Origin: Scleromitrula shiraiana
Lineage: Eukaryota > Ascomycota > Leotiomycetes > Helotiales > Sclerotiniaceae
DNA length: 64,000 bases
Assembly: GCA_028455995.1 (NCBI GenBank)
Contig: JABELC010000001.1
Coordinates: forward strand, 310,001 to 374,000
Direction of reading: 5' to 3'
Positions 20,738 to 31,842 of the stretch are shown here, in pieces. The first letter of the stretch is position 1. The number at the start of each line of letters is the position of its first letter. The notes under the pieces are model-generated. The model did no database searches. It was not told the DNA's origin and was given only the letters and a program-made list of their open reading frames with translations. Made by a program: the position numbers and the translations under genes.

Positions 20738-23150
20738 ACGATAAAGACTCAAAACAAAAGTTCAATTGGGAGCTTTTTGGATCAATTAAGAAATGTCGAG
20801 TACGGTAGAAGAAAATATGAATATGATCGTTGACTGGAACTGTCATTTAGTATATACGTAACCGAATCATCACCTTTCAACCCAGCACTATCGTTATTAC
20901 AACCGCCGATGCTGTCATTTCCTGTCTGTAAAAGTTCATATCCAAGCTAGTCTCCCCATAACAAAGTTAGATTTTCAAATTCTCGTGTAGATAATATACG
21001 ATCATCAGTACCCTCGTCTCTGCAGAGAGAATAATAACACAAACTTGTAATAATCGGTCGTATCAGCTGTAACCACTATCTTTTGAACGAACGTACTGCA
21101 TTCACTTCCATACCTCCTCGTCTAACTACACAATATTATTCATCCATCAGCGATTCGATTTTCACGTTGTCGCTACCCTTGCAGGCAAAAATCACTTGGT
21201 TCAAGTAGCCTTAATTAGCGCGGGGTAGTGCCCCTCCACCCCGCAATAAAGAAGCGCATCATCACGAAAAACATGGAGCTCAATGTATTATTGACTCTGA
21301 ATCTCAGGTCTTGCTTGTTTTAGATTGTTGCCGCACTTTGGATCGAATAGGTGGAGTAGTCCACAGGCTGAATGGGGGTATATACCCCGCTCGAGACGTC
21401 GGATTAAAACTCACATATCATGCAGGGCGAGTTACTTAGAAGATTAGTAGAAAATATATGGGATATAAATCCTTTGAATACGATTGAGTGATTATTCAAT
21501 TCATTATGTATATGTGATAGGCAGTATCATTTCTGAGAAGTATGCATAGGAGTAATTCGAGCTTCTAGCTGAATTTTTAGATAGACGAATTTCATGGTGC
21601 TAGGTGCTTAGCATATGTTGAGCAATATGACGTAGCTTATACCTGTCTCAAAGACCTGAAAAGTTCAGGAAATAATTGAAGGCCATAATTTGTTCGTCGA
21701 TTTGAGAAGGATTCCGACTTTAAATCCATCCTGTAGTCGCAACTTTAGGCAGATTGAACATGTGCTAAAACATATATCTACCATCTCACTCGGAAGTTTA
21801 CCCACACAATGCCTCATGATTTATCGCCTGTCTTTGTAAACAATTCTACTTCTACCGAGACAACGGACCGATCTAAAGAGTAATGAAACAAGTTTTCAGA
21901 ATGCATAACAAAAAGAATTACATTTCTGACTACAAGCTAACAAAATTCTAGTACAAGATAACCAATAATCAAACGCCAAACAATAATAACAGATCATCTT
22001 CACAAGCCAGCCAATACGGAAAATTCCAGGAGAAAAGAAAAGATACCCACCATACGCACTTGTATAATCACGAAAATCCATGGATCAACCAACTTAACGT
22101 TTCGTCTGCAGCACCGCACCCTCTCGGCCATCAGCTTGCGTTGAATGTGCACTCTTTACTTTATTTAGATGTTTATACGGATAAGGCTCTGCATCGTTTG
22201 TTCTTTTTCTTTGCACACGTCCAGTGGTTCCATCGCTGGGAGGTCTAGTTCAAGATGATTCACGAGGACGTTTCATAACAGATGAGTGGGCGAATGAATG
22301 AGTTATTCGTTTGGGGTTTATTGGGTATATATCCTAACTTACCCCATCTCGAAACTTCTATAAGTTTAAATTGACCCACCGGGTGACTGTAGATAGAATA
22401 GTTTGATTATTATTAATTTGTTCTAGGTCTCGAGGTGCATATTATGTAATCTACCAACCAATGATTAAGTAAGTCCGTCTCACTCGGTAGATGGAGCAAG
22501 CGAAAGTGGCGGATCAAAGCACAATAACAACTCTATATTTATGCATATCATCATCCACCAACGCCAAGTCAAGTACCATCCACCTAATGAAGAAAAGGTC
22601 ATTTTACCAGTGCTGAAACACTAACTACGCCGCAATAACGGTCGGAAATGGTGGATTTGACGAACCGGATGCATATTAAGCGCTGTACATGGTTGTGACC
22701 GACCCATAGGAACGGTTGCACAACGGACCGGCCGACACACCGGCATCGTTTTTGTCTGCCTCACGATGTTTTATAAGTGAGCCCTTGCATTTTTGGTGTC
22801 TTAATAAGGTCATTGGGCTCATTTGGATTGTAATTTTTATGTATGTATGTATGTATGACCGCGGATTTGGTGGCTATGAATGAGTGTTGGGTTATATATC
22901 ATGGGATATGGTTGTATGTAGGGGCAAAATAGAATCATGAAGTTTCAGTAGTCGACTTCGACATCATTATCGTGTAATTGAGGTAATTTGTTTTAGATTG
23001 ACACCTCATCCACGAATGATTTCTGGGATATGTTATCAGAAAGATTACGATGGACGACATAAGCACGACAGAAAAAGAATGAGAGTTTATCTGAATATAA
23101 TTATCTAACATAAAAGCCCACAACTAGTGACCCCGAGAATAGGGACAACA
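20738..23150. other. Gene-poor intergenic region
   Basis: 2.4 kb without a supported gene. The base composition is mixed, with a slightly GC-rich patch around 22640-22760. Stop codons are frequent in all frames. No tRNA, transposon ORF or long repeat was recognised. Confidence 0.5.
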
Positions 23151-23913
23151 CTATTTCTTTGACTTTTCCTTTCCCTTGTTCTTATATTTTGTCGTTTCCG
23201 GCTCTGAATCCGAAGAAATCTCGAGCCCAAATTCCACATCCATATCATCCTCACCAAGACTAAGACTGCCAAACATTGCCAAAACCCCCGATAAATCACT
23301 TTGCCTCTTAGATGATGTTCCCCAACCCGGAATATACTCGTATGGAGTAAATCTTTTATCCGGATCCGATTCATCCGCAGAAGATTCCTCCGCAAGACAA
23401 TCCAAATGATGTTTTTTACCTTCGAAAGTCTTCGCTTTGTGAATACTAAGTTCAGTTTCTTTGCTATAGCCAGCACCCTTTTTCGAACGAACGACTGTTT
23501 TTTCGGAATCGGAGCTATTGTTTGATACTTGAGTTACAGAGTCTAAATCTCGATGGGATCTCATCCCCTTATATGGTAGGATTTTATGTTTCCTCTCTCC
23601 TATATGTGGTGTATTAGGTTTATCAAGACGCACTTTCTTAGCATTAGAAACTTCCAAAGTAGACGAAGACGGTTTTGTGGTTGATGCAAGTTTTTTAGGA
23701 GCTGGCTTAACTGGTTTTTTTGCAGTTTTTATTGTCCGTGGAGTAGTTGTTCTTGCTGAAGCAGCTTTGTTATCCCTTTCAACAGTTAGAGCCTGACTTC
23801 ATTGCCATACTGAGATAAATAGAAAAGGTAAGTACTCACTCGGATTCACTCGCGCTCTCGACAGCACTGGCCGCTCTTTTTCTCCTTCCTCCTGACATTG
23901 GTGATGGCAACAT
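23151..23913 (-). CDS. Hypothetical basic/Ser-rich nuclear-type protein, 232 aa
   Basis: Exons 23913-23840 and 23775-23151 join in phase through a GTGAGT...GAAAG intron to give 232 residues. The N-terminus is MLPSPMSGGRRKRAASAVES, followed by a Thr/Lys/Pro-rich basic stretch (TAKKPVKPAPKKL), a Ser-rich middle, the most conserved-looking segment (DKRFTPYEYIPGWGTSSKRQ), and an acidic patch (EDDMDVEFGLEISSDSEPE) before a Lys-rich tail (KNKGKEKSKK). The charge pattern suggests a nuclear or chromatin-associated protein, but no family was recognised. The codon pattern and the clean intron make it a real gene. Confidence 0.65.
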
Positions 23914-24217
23914 GATTTACTTACTAAATTGAGGATCTCAATAAACTATCCTTTTTTTATTTGGTGCTTTTCTATTCAGTGATATATGATGAAAATAGAA
24001 TTTCTCTTGTAATATCTAGAGATTGCACATTATATATGGGAAAGAGAATTCAAATTATGATTAATAAGCTGAGCAGAGTTGGGCCTGTGGCTTCTGGTCG
24101 TAATACTATAACCATAATAAATATCTCTTTAATTGGCATGAATTGTCAAATATTTCTTCAAAAGGTATGAAGTGACTAGCAAGTCCCGCCAAAAAAGAAC
24201 ATCAAAACCAACATGTT

Positions 24218-24312
24218 AACTCATCCTCAGACCCTGAACTCATCCTCAGACCCTGAACTCATCCTCAGACCCTGAACTCATCCTCAGACCCTTAATTCAT
24301 CCTCAGACCCTT
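24218..24312. repeat. 19-bp minisatellite, 5 copies
   Basis: Five head-to-tail copies of AACTCATCCTCAGACCCTG. The last two show C-to-T or G-to-T changes. There are no spacers, so this is not a CRISPR-like array. Confidence 0.95.
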
Positions 24313-24691
24313 AGCTCAGCCCCATTTAAAAGAATTTTCATCAACAATAATCTTTAATTCTTTATTTGAGGTTGATTGAAGAGTTTGAGTGTTTTTGTTA
24401 ATGGTTTTGTTGTAAAAATACTAGTAAATAAATCGATATTTATTGAACTTTCAAATTTTAAATAGTAATGCTAATAACTTGAATAAATTAATTAATAGTT
24501 ATCATTCCAGAAGTTTTAAAATTGATTTAATACAACTACTAGTAGTATATAAAGATAAACTTGAACTTTATTATTATTTTTAGTATCATATGATAGTATA
24601 TTACTACTACTAGTAGTATTGTTATAATTTAAAATTTTAATATATAATTAGTATATTATTAAAAAATAGTACCACTAGTACTACTAGTATA

Positions 24692-25202
24692 CACTGGCAA
24701 GTTAATATAGTAATCTTTTGTTTCAAACTTCAAGTTGAAGTTCAAGTTAAAATTATAATAATATTTTTTAATATACTATATCTTAATATATTGAAAATGT
24801 TCTACTGGTATTGAATTCAAGTTACTACTAGTAGTAGTAATACTATCTTTGAGTTAAAAACTTGAAGTTAGTAATGAATTTATGAAAAAGAATTATAATT
24901 ATTGAATATAAAAAACTTGAAAGCCTAAGTAAATACTATTACTACTAGTAGTAGTACTTTAATACTAGTAATATTATTTTAAAAAAGACTCGGAGATATT
25001 CTAACTTGAATATTATTAAAATTAATAGAATTAAACTGAGAATTCAAGTTGAGATTAAAAATAGAATTAATAATTAATTCAAAATACTAATACTACATAC
25101 TAAGTTATAAAATTTTAAATTAATCATTTGATTTCAAGTTATCATATATATTTTATATTAATTTAATATAGTACTACTACTAACAACTTGAACTTGCCAG
25201 TG
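24692..25202. repeat. Inverted-repeat-bounded AT-rich segment
   Basis: A perfect 12-bp inverted repeat, CACTGGCAAGTT at 24692-24703 and AACTTGCCAGTG at 25191-25202, bounds 511 bp. No clear target-site duplication flanks it, so calling it a MITE would be speculative. Confidence 0.5.
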
Positions 25203-25338
25203 AAGTTATTTTTTAAACAAGATATACTAGTATGATACTAGTGGTAATTGAAAAATAAATATATATTCAAGTTGCTACTAGTAGTAAAATGCTCTCATCA
25301 AACAAAATCGATTCTTTATCAAAAACGCGTCTAAAATG

Positions 25339-25668
25339 TCACAGTGACTTATTAGACTCTCATAGACTCGGAGTTGAACTTGCTTGAGGTTCGATTAAAA
25401 AATAAACTATTCTCATATTAAAATATTAGTAATTTTCTCATAAACGAGCTTAAAATAACTCAGACCCGGGCCCTTATAGAGTTGAGCTTGTTTCAGTTAA
25501 AAAATGAGTTATTCTCAGGCTCATAGTACTAAAATATTAGTAATTTTTCTATAACTTGAAACGCGCGCAAAATGACTCAGACCCTTACAGAGTTGAATTT
25601 GCTTCGGTTAAAAAAATAGATCATTCTCATACTAAAATATTAGTAATTTTCTTATATTCAATGTAACG
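25339..25668. repeat. ~115-bp imperfect tandem repeat, 3 copies
   Basis: Three diverged copies share the landmarks GACTCAGACCC...GAGTTGA...CTT, then TTAAAAAAT, ATTCTCA and AAAATATTAGTAATTTT. Copies begin near 25339, 25455 and 25571; the third is shortened. Confidence 0.7.
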
Positions 25669-26274
25669 TTATACTTTCTTATTCAGTTCAACTCCTGAGG
25701 GTCTGAGCATAAGATAATCAATATGAATAGTACATGGGAAACTTAAAGAGACAAATACGATATATCATCATGATGATGTTCATTATTATCTTTTCTACCT
25801 ATCATTCTCATTACATCACTCGATGAACATGATTAATTGACTGACTCAGGCTCGTAGACATCGTTACTACTACTAGTAGTACAGTGACACAATATCATGA
25901 TAAACTCGCCAAATCTCTGATTTCAATAAATCCATGTTTTATATAGTAAAAGTTATATACTACTAGTAGTAAATCATGAACTTCAATTCTACTATTTTTT
26001 TGTAGATTTTTAAAAATGATCCAATAATGTTTTTAAATAAAGACTTTTTTTTATGCTAGTGATAGTAGTATTTATGAAAAAAATCAAGTTTAATTAATAT
26101 AAAAATGTGAAGAAATCTATCTACTACTACTAGTACTGCTACTACTAGTAGTATGATTCGGTGATAAAGTGCTTGATTCAAAAACAAAACACTACTAGTT
26201 CAAGTTATTGGGATCACTCAGGTAAATTGTTAACAATTGAATAGTAAAAACGTATATTCAAGTTCATATAGTAT

Positions 26275-26314
26275 GATCCTTTTCTTCGTACTACTTCACA
26301 CGAAGAAAAGGATC
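26275..26314. repeat. Perfect 15-bp hairpin with 10-nt loop
   Basis: GATCCTTTTCTTCGT (26275-26289) is followed after 10 nt by its exact reverse complement (26300-26314). Confidence 0.95.
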
Positions 26315-28226
26315 AACTTGAAATATACTAACCAAAAGAGTGGGCGAGTCGTGGCCGAAAGACCACGTCCGAGTCGATTATACATTCCAGTTGATATAAG
26401 AGACACGTGCCTTCGACACGTGCCAGCCACGTGCGTGCACTGTCACTAGCGGTGGCCATCGCATCACTTCCTTCAAGTTCAAGTTCAAGTTCTAGCATTG
26501 CGGTCTATTGTTTGAAGAAAATAAACAGTATATCTCAAGGTAGTAATCAATATCAAACTTGAAGACTTCCAGTTGCCTATTGGCTCATCATAGCCACCGC
26601 ATCGTCTACCAAACACTCGTAACATGCCAGTGGCGGCTCTAGGCTACCATTAACATCGATCTGGTGCGCCCCTTTTGCAGGTATTGCCGATTCATCAAAT
26701 GGAGTTATTATACGAGTCGGTTAATCGATTGAGCAATCAGTTAGCCGATTTGCTAATCATGCGAAAATGAAGATATACAACTTTTTTTTAACATTAATGG
26801 GATTAATCAACATGTTATTGGATCTTATACAAAATGCCAGTATAATTTTGAATACAACTATATATGGTGAGAAATTATTTGTTGTTATAATAGAATGAGC
26901 TTTTAGTATGCTGGAATGGGATTCTAATATACCGGAATGTGACTCTCAAAGTCTATTGATCAATCAATCAATCGACTTATTCGTATAGAATCTCATATTG
27001 ATCGATGGGGCAGGCCGATTCATGAATTGACAAGATTTGCGAACGCGCGGACCACATCCAACAACCATCAAGAGTAACCTTTTCAGGTATCCATCTTATT
27101 CGGATCGAAACAAAAGATACGCACCATCTACTTTAACACCGCAATCCATTGATAATTCCAGAATCGACCGCAATTAGTTCTTCTCTTTCCTGGATCATCG
27201 AAGCATTGCGGCTAATGAGAAACAGTACTACACATGGTACCATGTTGGCGCCAATCTCAAGATTCGGCGCATACCATCTGGGTTTTTTGAGCTACATTTA
27301 TAGTATAGCCAGCACCATACCGACCGGTACTTAATATGGCCACCAACTCGATGGCACAATCAATCAACACCATCATTATCGAAGCCCTTCCTTTCCCTCC
27401 CTGGCCCCACCCCCCTCCCATTTCGGCATGATCTTATAAGCAAGCAAGGAGAAAATATCACAAGACACCCAATACATCCATCACCATCATCATTACCATG
27501 CTAGCATACCAAAATCAACACTAACTCAAGATTCTGTTCCCGTATTATCCCTCCCCATTTCATTCCTAGATAGCCGTGTAGATCGTGCCCCTTGATCTTG
27601 GTTATTTCTATTCCTGTTTATCTCATCTTTGTTCGCCGTTATCGTTGTTGTATCTTCCTCTCTTCGTATCTTGCCGTATTATATCGTGTTGTTCCATCCA
27701 TCCGTCTATCGATTGAGATACAATCGACCAATGAGCCGAGCAGTCGATTAAATATACTCATTCCCCTTTCCCCTTTAATTTTCTTATCTCTATATGCGTA
27801 ACGTCTTATACTCCGATAAACATCCATCCCATACCAATACACCCAAATCCAAGCACCCCATCAACAAATATATCACAAAGCTCCCTCTTAGATCCAGATA
27901 GTACGAGATCGAAGCTTCATTCATGATAGTGGTATCATGTCAGGTTGCGTAGCGTAGCAGTCCAATCCAATCCAATCCAATCCAATAGATAATGCGATGA
28001 TCAGAATAGAACAGTAGTGTTAAGATTCCGTATCCCAAGTTAGTCTATCTATGTAGACTTCGATTTAATTTATAAGTTGCAGATGAGAGGCGTCGAGGTT
28101 GCGAACAATAAATACTGCAGACACCAGCGATGCCGATCTCGTACACTCGTTATTTCAAGATAGCTCAGCCATGCCCAATTTTTTTGTATTCTACTCAGAC
28201 ACGTCCCAAATGCATGTATTCCCAAT

Positions 28227-30414
28227 CTAGAACCCATCATCCAGCGTATCCGCAACCCATCTAAGCTTCATATTGGGAGAATTCAGATCTTGCTGCGGTA
28301 AACCACACGTAGTTTCCAGATGATAAATTCTAAAAATATCAATCTTTTCGATATCTTTCTTGTTCAATTGCCGGAGATCGAACGACTCGGCATCATCACC
28401 CGGTACTATATTCCAGGCCCACGATCCAATCTTGATGTATCGTAAAGAGGAACATTGGCGGGCTATAAGAGTAGCGTACATACGGGCGATTTGATGGGGG
28501 AGTTTGATAGCGGGCCATAGTGAGGTTACTGGGGCTGGGAATTCGTGGCCTCCGTAATAACGTGTGTATAAGCAGAGGTGAGTTAGTGATTCGAGAAGAG
28601 GTAGATGAGAATAAAGTTGATCCTGTTTGTGATTAGTGTTTTTTTAGACGGATAGATTTTGGTGATAGTTACCCATTGTGTTCGAAAATCGATGCATAGC
28701 TTGAGGCAGGTAAGCTGCTTCCCTAAGTTTTGGAGCTTGTCAAGGATAATTTCATCATTTTCAAAACACAAGCTAAGTTCAGAGTCGGAGTCTGAGTTGG
28801 AGTTGGAGTCCGAATCAGAATCGGAACCAGAATCGGAACCAGAATCGGAACCAGAATCGGAATCAGAATCGGAACCAGAATCGGAATCAGAATTAGAATT
28901 AGAATTAGAATTAGAATTAGAATTAGAATCAGTCTCTCCATCAGATCCAAGCTCAGAACCAGAAGATAGCCCAATTGAATTCGTTCCCAAATCATTATCC
29001 CCCCCAGTATTATCTTCATCTCCATACCCGAATCCAACATCCGGATAATCCAGCGCACCAGCATGCAAACGTTTCCAAAACGAACCCACAAGCTCCTTAG
29101 GAGTATGGCCAACCGTTTCATGAGCGACGAGCAATGTAAGATTGGGAAGATTAAGGCCCCCATACTCTCCCAACATAATGGGGACCGGCCCAGCATGTAA
29201 GGCAATTATGAGCTCTCGAATGGATGACCGTGGTTTTTCATTAAGCCAGGTCACTACGTCATCCTCGAGTCTGGTGATAGATAGTCGTTTTAGTGACTCG
29301 CAATCTTCCAAGAGCTTGAAATTGGTATTCATAGGCTTGCATTCGCCTTCGTCCTCCTCCGTAGTGAAACCGTTAAAGATGTCCAGATTACAAAGCTCGC
29401 GTGTGCAGACAAGTTGATTGAGATAGTTTGTGTCTTTACTTAATGTGGCTTCGAAGAGAGATGCGCCATAACCTAGACGTAGAGTATGAAGAGCCAGTGG
29501 AGGACCATTAAAACGAGATCCGTAACGTATACATAACTTTTCCAAAAAGTTTTCTTGCCCACTCAAAATGAGAGCTTCAGGAGTATTCGACCAATCGATA
29601 TCCGATTGCACCCCCAATCCAAGAAGTCTCAGATTTGGATTCTTCATCAAACATCGGGCAAGTCCATCAATCAATGTAGCTTGCGTCCCATAGAAATTGT
29701 AAAGCTCGAGAGAAGTCAGGTTTTGAAACCCTGTTAAGCGTAGCCAACACTCTCTAGTTTCTATCTTCTCGTTAGGATCATGAGTAGCAAATTCAATTGA
29801 CAAATGTCTAAGCTTTGGTGATTTTTTCAAAAGGTGCAAGATGTTTCCTTCTGTCAGCATGACACATCGATTATGATTGTGCGCGCCTCCATAATCAAGA
29901 ACAGAATCGCGGTACCTATCATAAGCATATTAATACAGAAATATAGCTGACTTATACTCAGATGTTTGATCAAATATTGAACTCAATACTATTAAAAAAT
30001 CCTTAGGAATCGCATGCCATACCTAAAAGATCGCAAATTCGGAGTCCTCCGCAACAGTTCCTCAAGATACCCCCCAAACCCCCCATACTCAGAAACCGGA
30101 TCCCCATACCGATTCTCCTCCTGCACATTCACATCCAAATCCCTCATATACGTCACCGTACTCGGGACGTCCACCGATCTCAATCTCGTCGGCGCCACAT
30201 TCCAATCCGTCGTCGCATGAACCAGCCACCTCTCATAAAGTATCGGAGCAAAGATATCTCGAAAAGCACGACAGACCCGTAGGAGCGACATTAATGATTT
30301 AAAGTCATCGTCACTGTACAGTTCATTACCGACCATTCCCCATAGCTCCAAGGGAAAAGCGGATACATATTCGGCGATCCTAGAGCGAACTCTTGCTCGC
30401 GTTTGAACCACCAT
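28227..30414 (-). CDS. F-box-like leucine-rich-repeat protein with Ser-Asp/Asn tract
   Basis: Exons 30414-30023, 29915-28673 and 28622-28227 give 676 residues in continuous phase. An F-box-like N-terminus (AFPLELWGMVGNELYSDDDF, then LLRVCRAFRDIFAPILYERW) suggests docking to Skp1 in an SCF ubiquitin ligase. It is followed by irregular leucine-rich segments such as SPKLRHLSIEF, NLTSLELYNFYG and SLKRLSITRLEDD. At about residues 450-500 there is a striking tract of alternating Ser with Asp, Asn or Gly, encoded by a hexanucleotide microsatellite. LRR-like sequence resumes after it. The target is unknown. A (CCAA)n tract abuts the start codon upstream. F-box/LRR proteins of this type are numerous and fast-evolving in ascomycetes. 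Confidence 0.82.
28786..28938. repeat. Coding hexanucleotide microsatellite
   Basis: Variants of GAATCG/GAACCA/GAATCA/GAATTA (plus strand) repeat for about 150 bp inside the F-box/LRR gene. They encode the Ser-Asp/Asn/Gly tract on the minus strand without breaking the frame. Confidence 0.9.
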
Positions 30415-31842
30415 GATTGGTTGATTGGTTGGTTGGTTGGTTGGTTGGCTGGTTGGTTGATTGATTGATGGATTGATGGTGGAATTTGCATGTAAGTTGA
30501 TTAATTAAAATGGTGTTTTAGGAAAGGATTAGAAGGAAGAGGAGTTAAGGTGAGGTGGGAAAGTACCTAGGTAAAATACGCGGACGGACGGGCGTGATTT
30601 AGCCACAGGTGGCTAGTATATACATATGTAGCACAACTACAATCTTGAGCCAGTGAATTGACATAATCGAACCTCTAATTTCGAATTCAAATATGCATCA
30701 ATAATAACTTGCTTCAATATATAACACTACAAGTATTTAAATTTAGGTATTTCATTCATTCATTCAACGGATCTCTATAGTACTTCCTCGCTCATCCAAA
30801 TCTTCAGAAGTTCTTCTAGTAATTCAAGCTATGATATACTCAATAGTAAGTACATATCCCCAGTCAGGTGCTGTAGTCATATAGGTATGCAAGAATCTAT
30901 TTATGAGTCCAGCCCAAAGCTATCTCTGCCTACCTGCCTGCCTGCAGTCTTCAACCCCAGTATGAATATCAATTTCAACCACCCGCTATTTGATCTATTC
31001 CTTTCTTCATCAGGGGATGAAAAATAAATGAATCTATCCACCATACGCCCGAGTTTAATTCCCAGTTCGTGCAAGTCCAAGTCTGAATCTAAATCTAAAT
31101 TCTCGATTCAAGTTCATCCCCGGACAGATAGACAAAGTACCAACTAACAGACAGATCAAAATCAATTCCGACCTTGATCAGTAAAAGCTGTCGTAAAAAC
31201 GCCACAACCAATGGACACCGTACCAAATGTGCTAATCAAATCCTGATCAAATCCGAACCGAACCTAAACCTATTGCACCAATTGATTCGATGATCCGATA
31301 TCAAGATCCATCGTGATATAAACGAAAAACATGCAAAAAGTCTAATACTCGCAAGTAAAAGAGAAACAAAAAACATATCTTGTGAAAGAATATAGAGAGA
31401 CGAAGGAATGGACTAGCCAAGTATACGCAGCGCTTGGTATAAGTATTGGTTAGCCATTAGAAGAAGAAGAGTGTAATATAATCCAATTCTGGAAGAAAAA
31501 GGGAGGAGAAATATGTAAAAGTTGAAGTTGAAGTCGACGTCGATGTCGATTTGAACACAATTTTCGTCATGGTGTGTAGTATTTTCATGCATGTTGACGT
31601 ATGTATTTATTTTGTGTGGTATCATGGGGAAGTTCATGCATGAGTATGACCACCATCGGATAATTTGGTGGTGTAACGGGAATAACTTTGAATGGGCGGG
31701 GTATCTTAAGTCTGTTGACGAGAATTGCGCGGAAAAGCTGACACTCGGTAGGCTGTCGCCGATCGTGAAAATCATCGCTCGATTTGAGGGTATCGTGACA
31801 AGTTAAAATGGCGTGGTGTGGTCTTGAATGCGGGAATTTCAT
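30415..31842. other. Intergenic region
   Basis: 1.4 kb between the start of the F-box/LRR gene and the stop of the next minus-strand gene. It begins with a TTGG/TTGA tetranucleotide run (about 30418-30478). The remainder shows no coding or RNA signal. Confidence 0.5.
30418..30478. repeat. (TTGG)n run abutting a start codon
   Basis: On the gene's own strand this is a CCAA/TCAA tetranucleotide run immediately upstream of the F-box/LRR ATG (30414), so it lies in the 5' leader or promoter. Confidence 0.85.

Larger units (their letters stand above)
23914..28226. other. AT-rich gene desert with repeats and palindromes
   Basis: 4.3 kb with no supported gene. About 24,340-26,250 is strongly AT-rich and littered with ACTACTAGTAGT-like palindromes. 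Separate entries cover the minisatellites and inverted repeats. From about 26,320 to 28,220 the composition returns to normal, but frames stay broken. The pattern suits decayed transposable-element DNA, possibly RIP-affected, though no transposase or reverse transcriptase remains readable. Confidence 0.55.

Noticed and set aside
24218..24312. Possible CRISPR-like array
   Set aside because: The 19-bp units touch without spacers and the genome is eukaryotic; it is a minisatellite.
26625..26700. CAGTGGCGGCTCTAGG resembles the end of a hAT transposon
   Set aside because: No matching second end and no target-site duplication were found; the match may be chance.
28659..29048. Plus-strand Glu/Ser-rich frame of 129 codons
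   Set aside because: It is the complement of the Ser-Asp/Asn microsatellite in the F-box/LRR gene.
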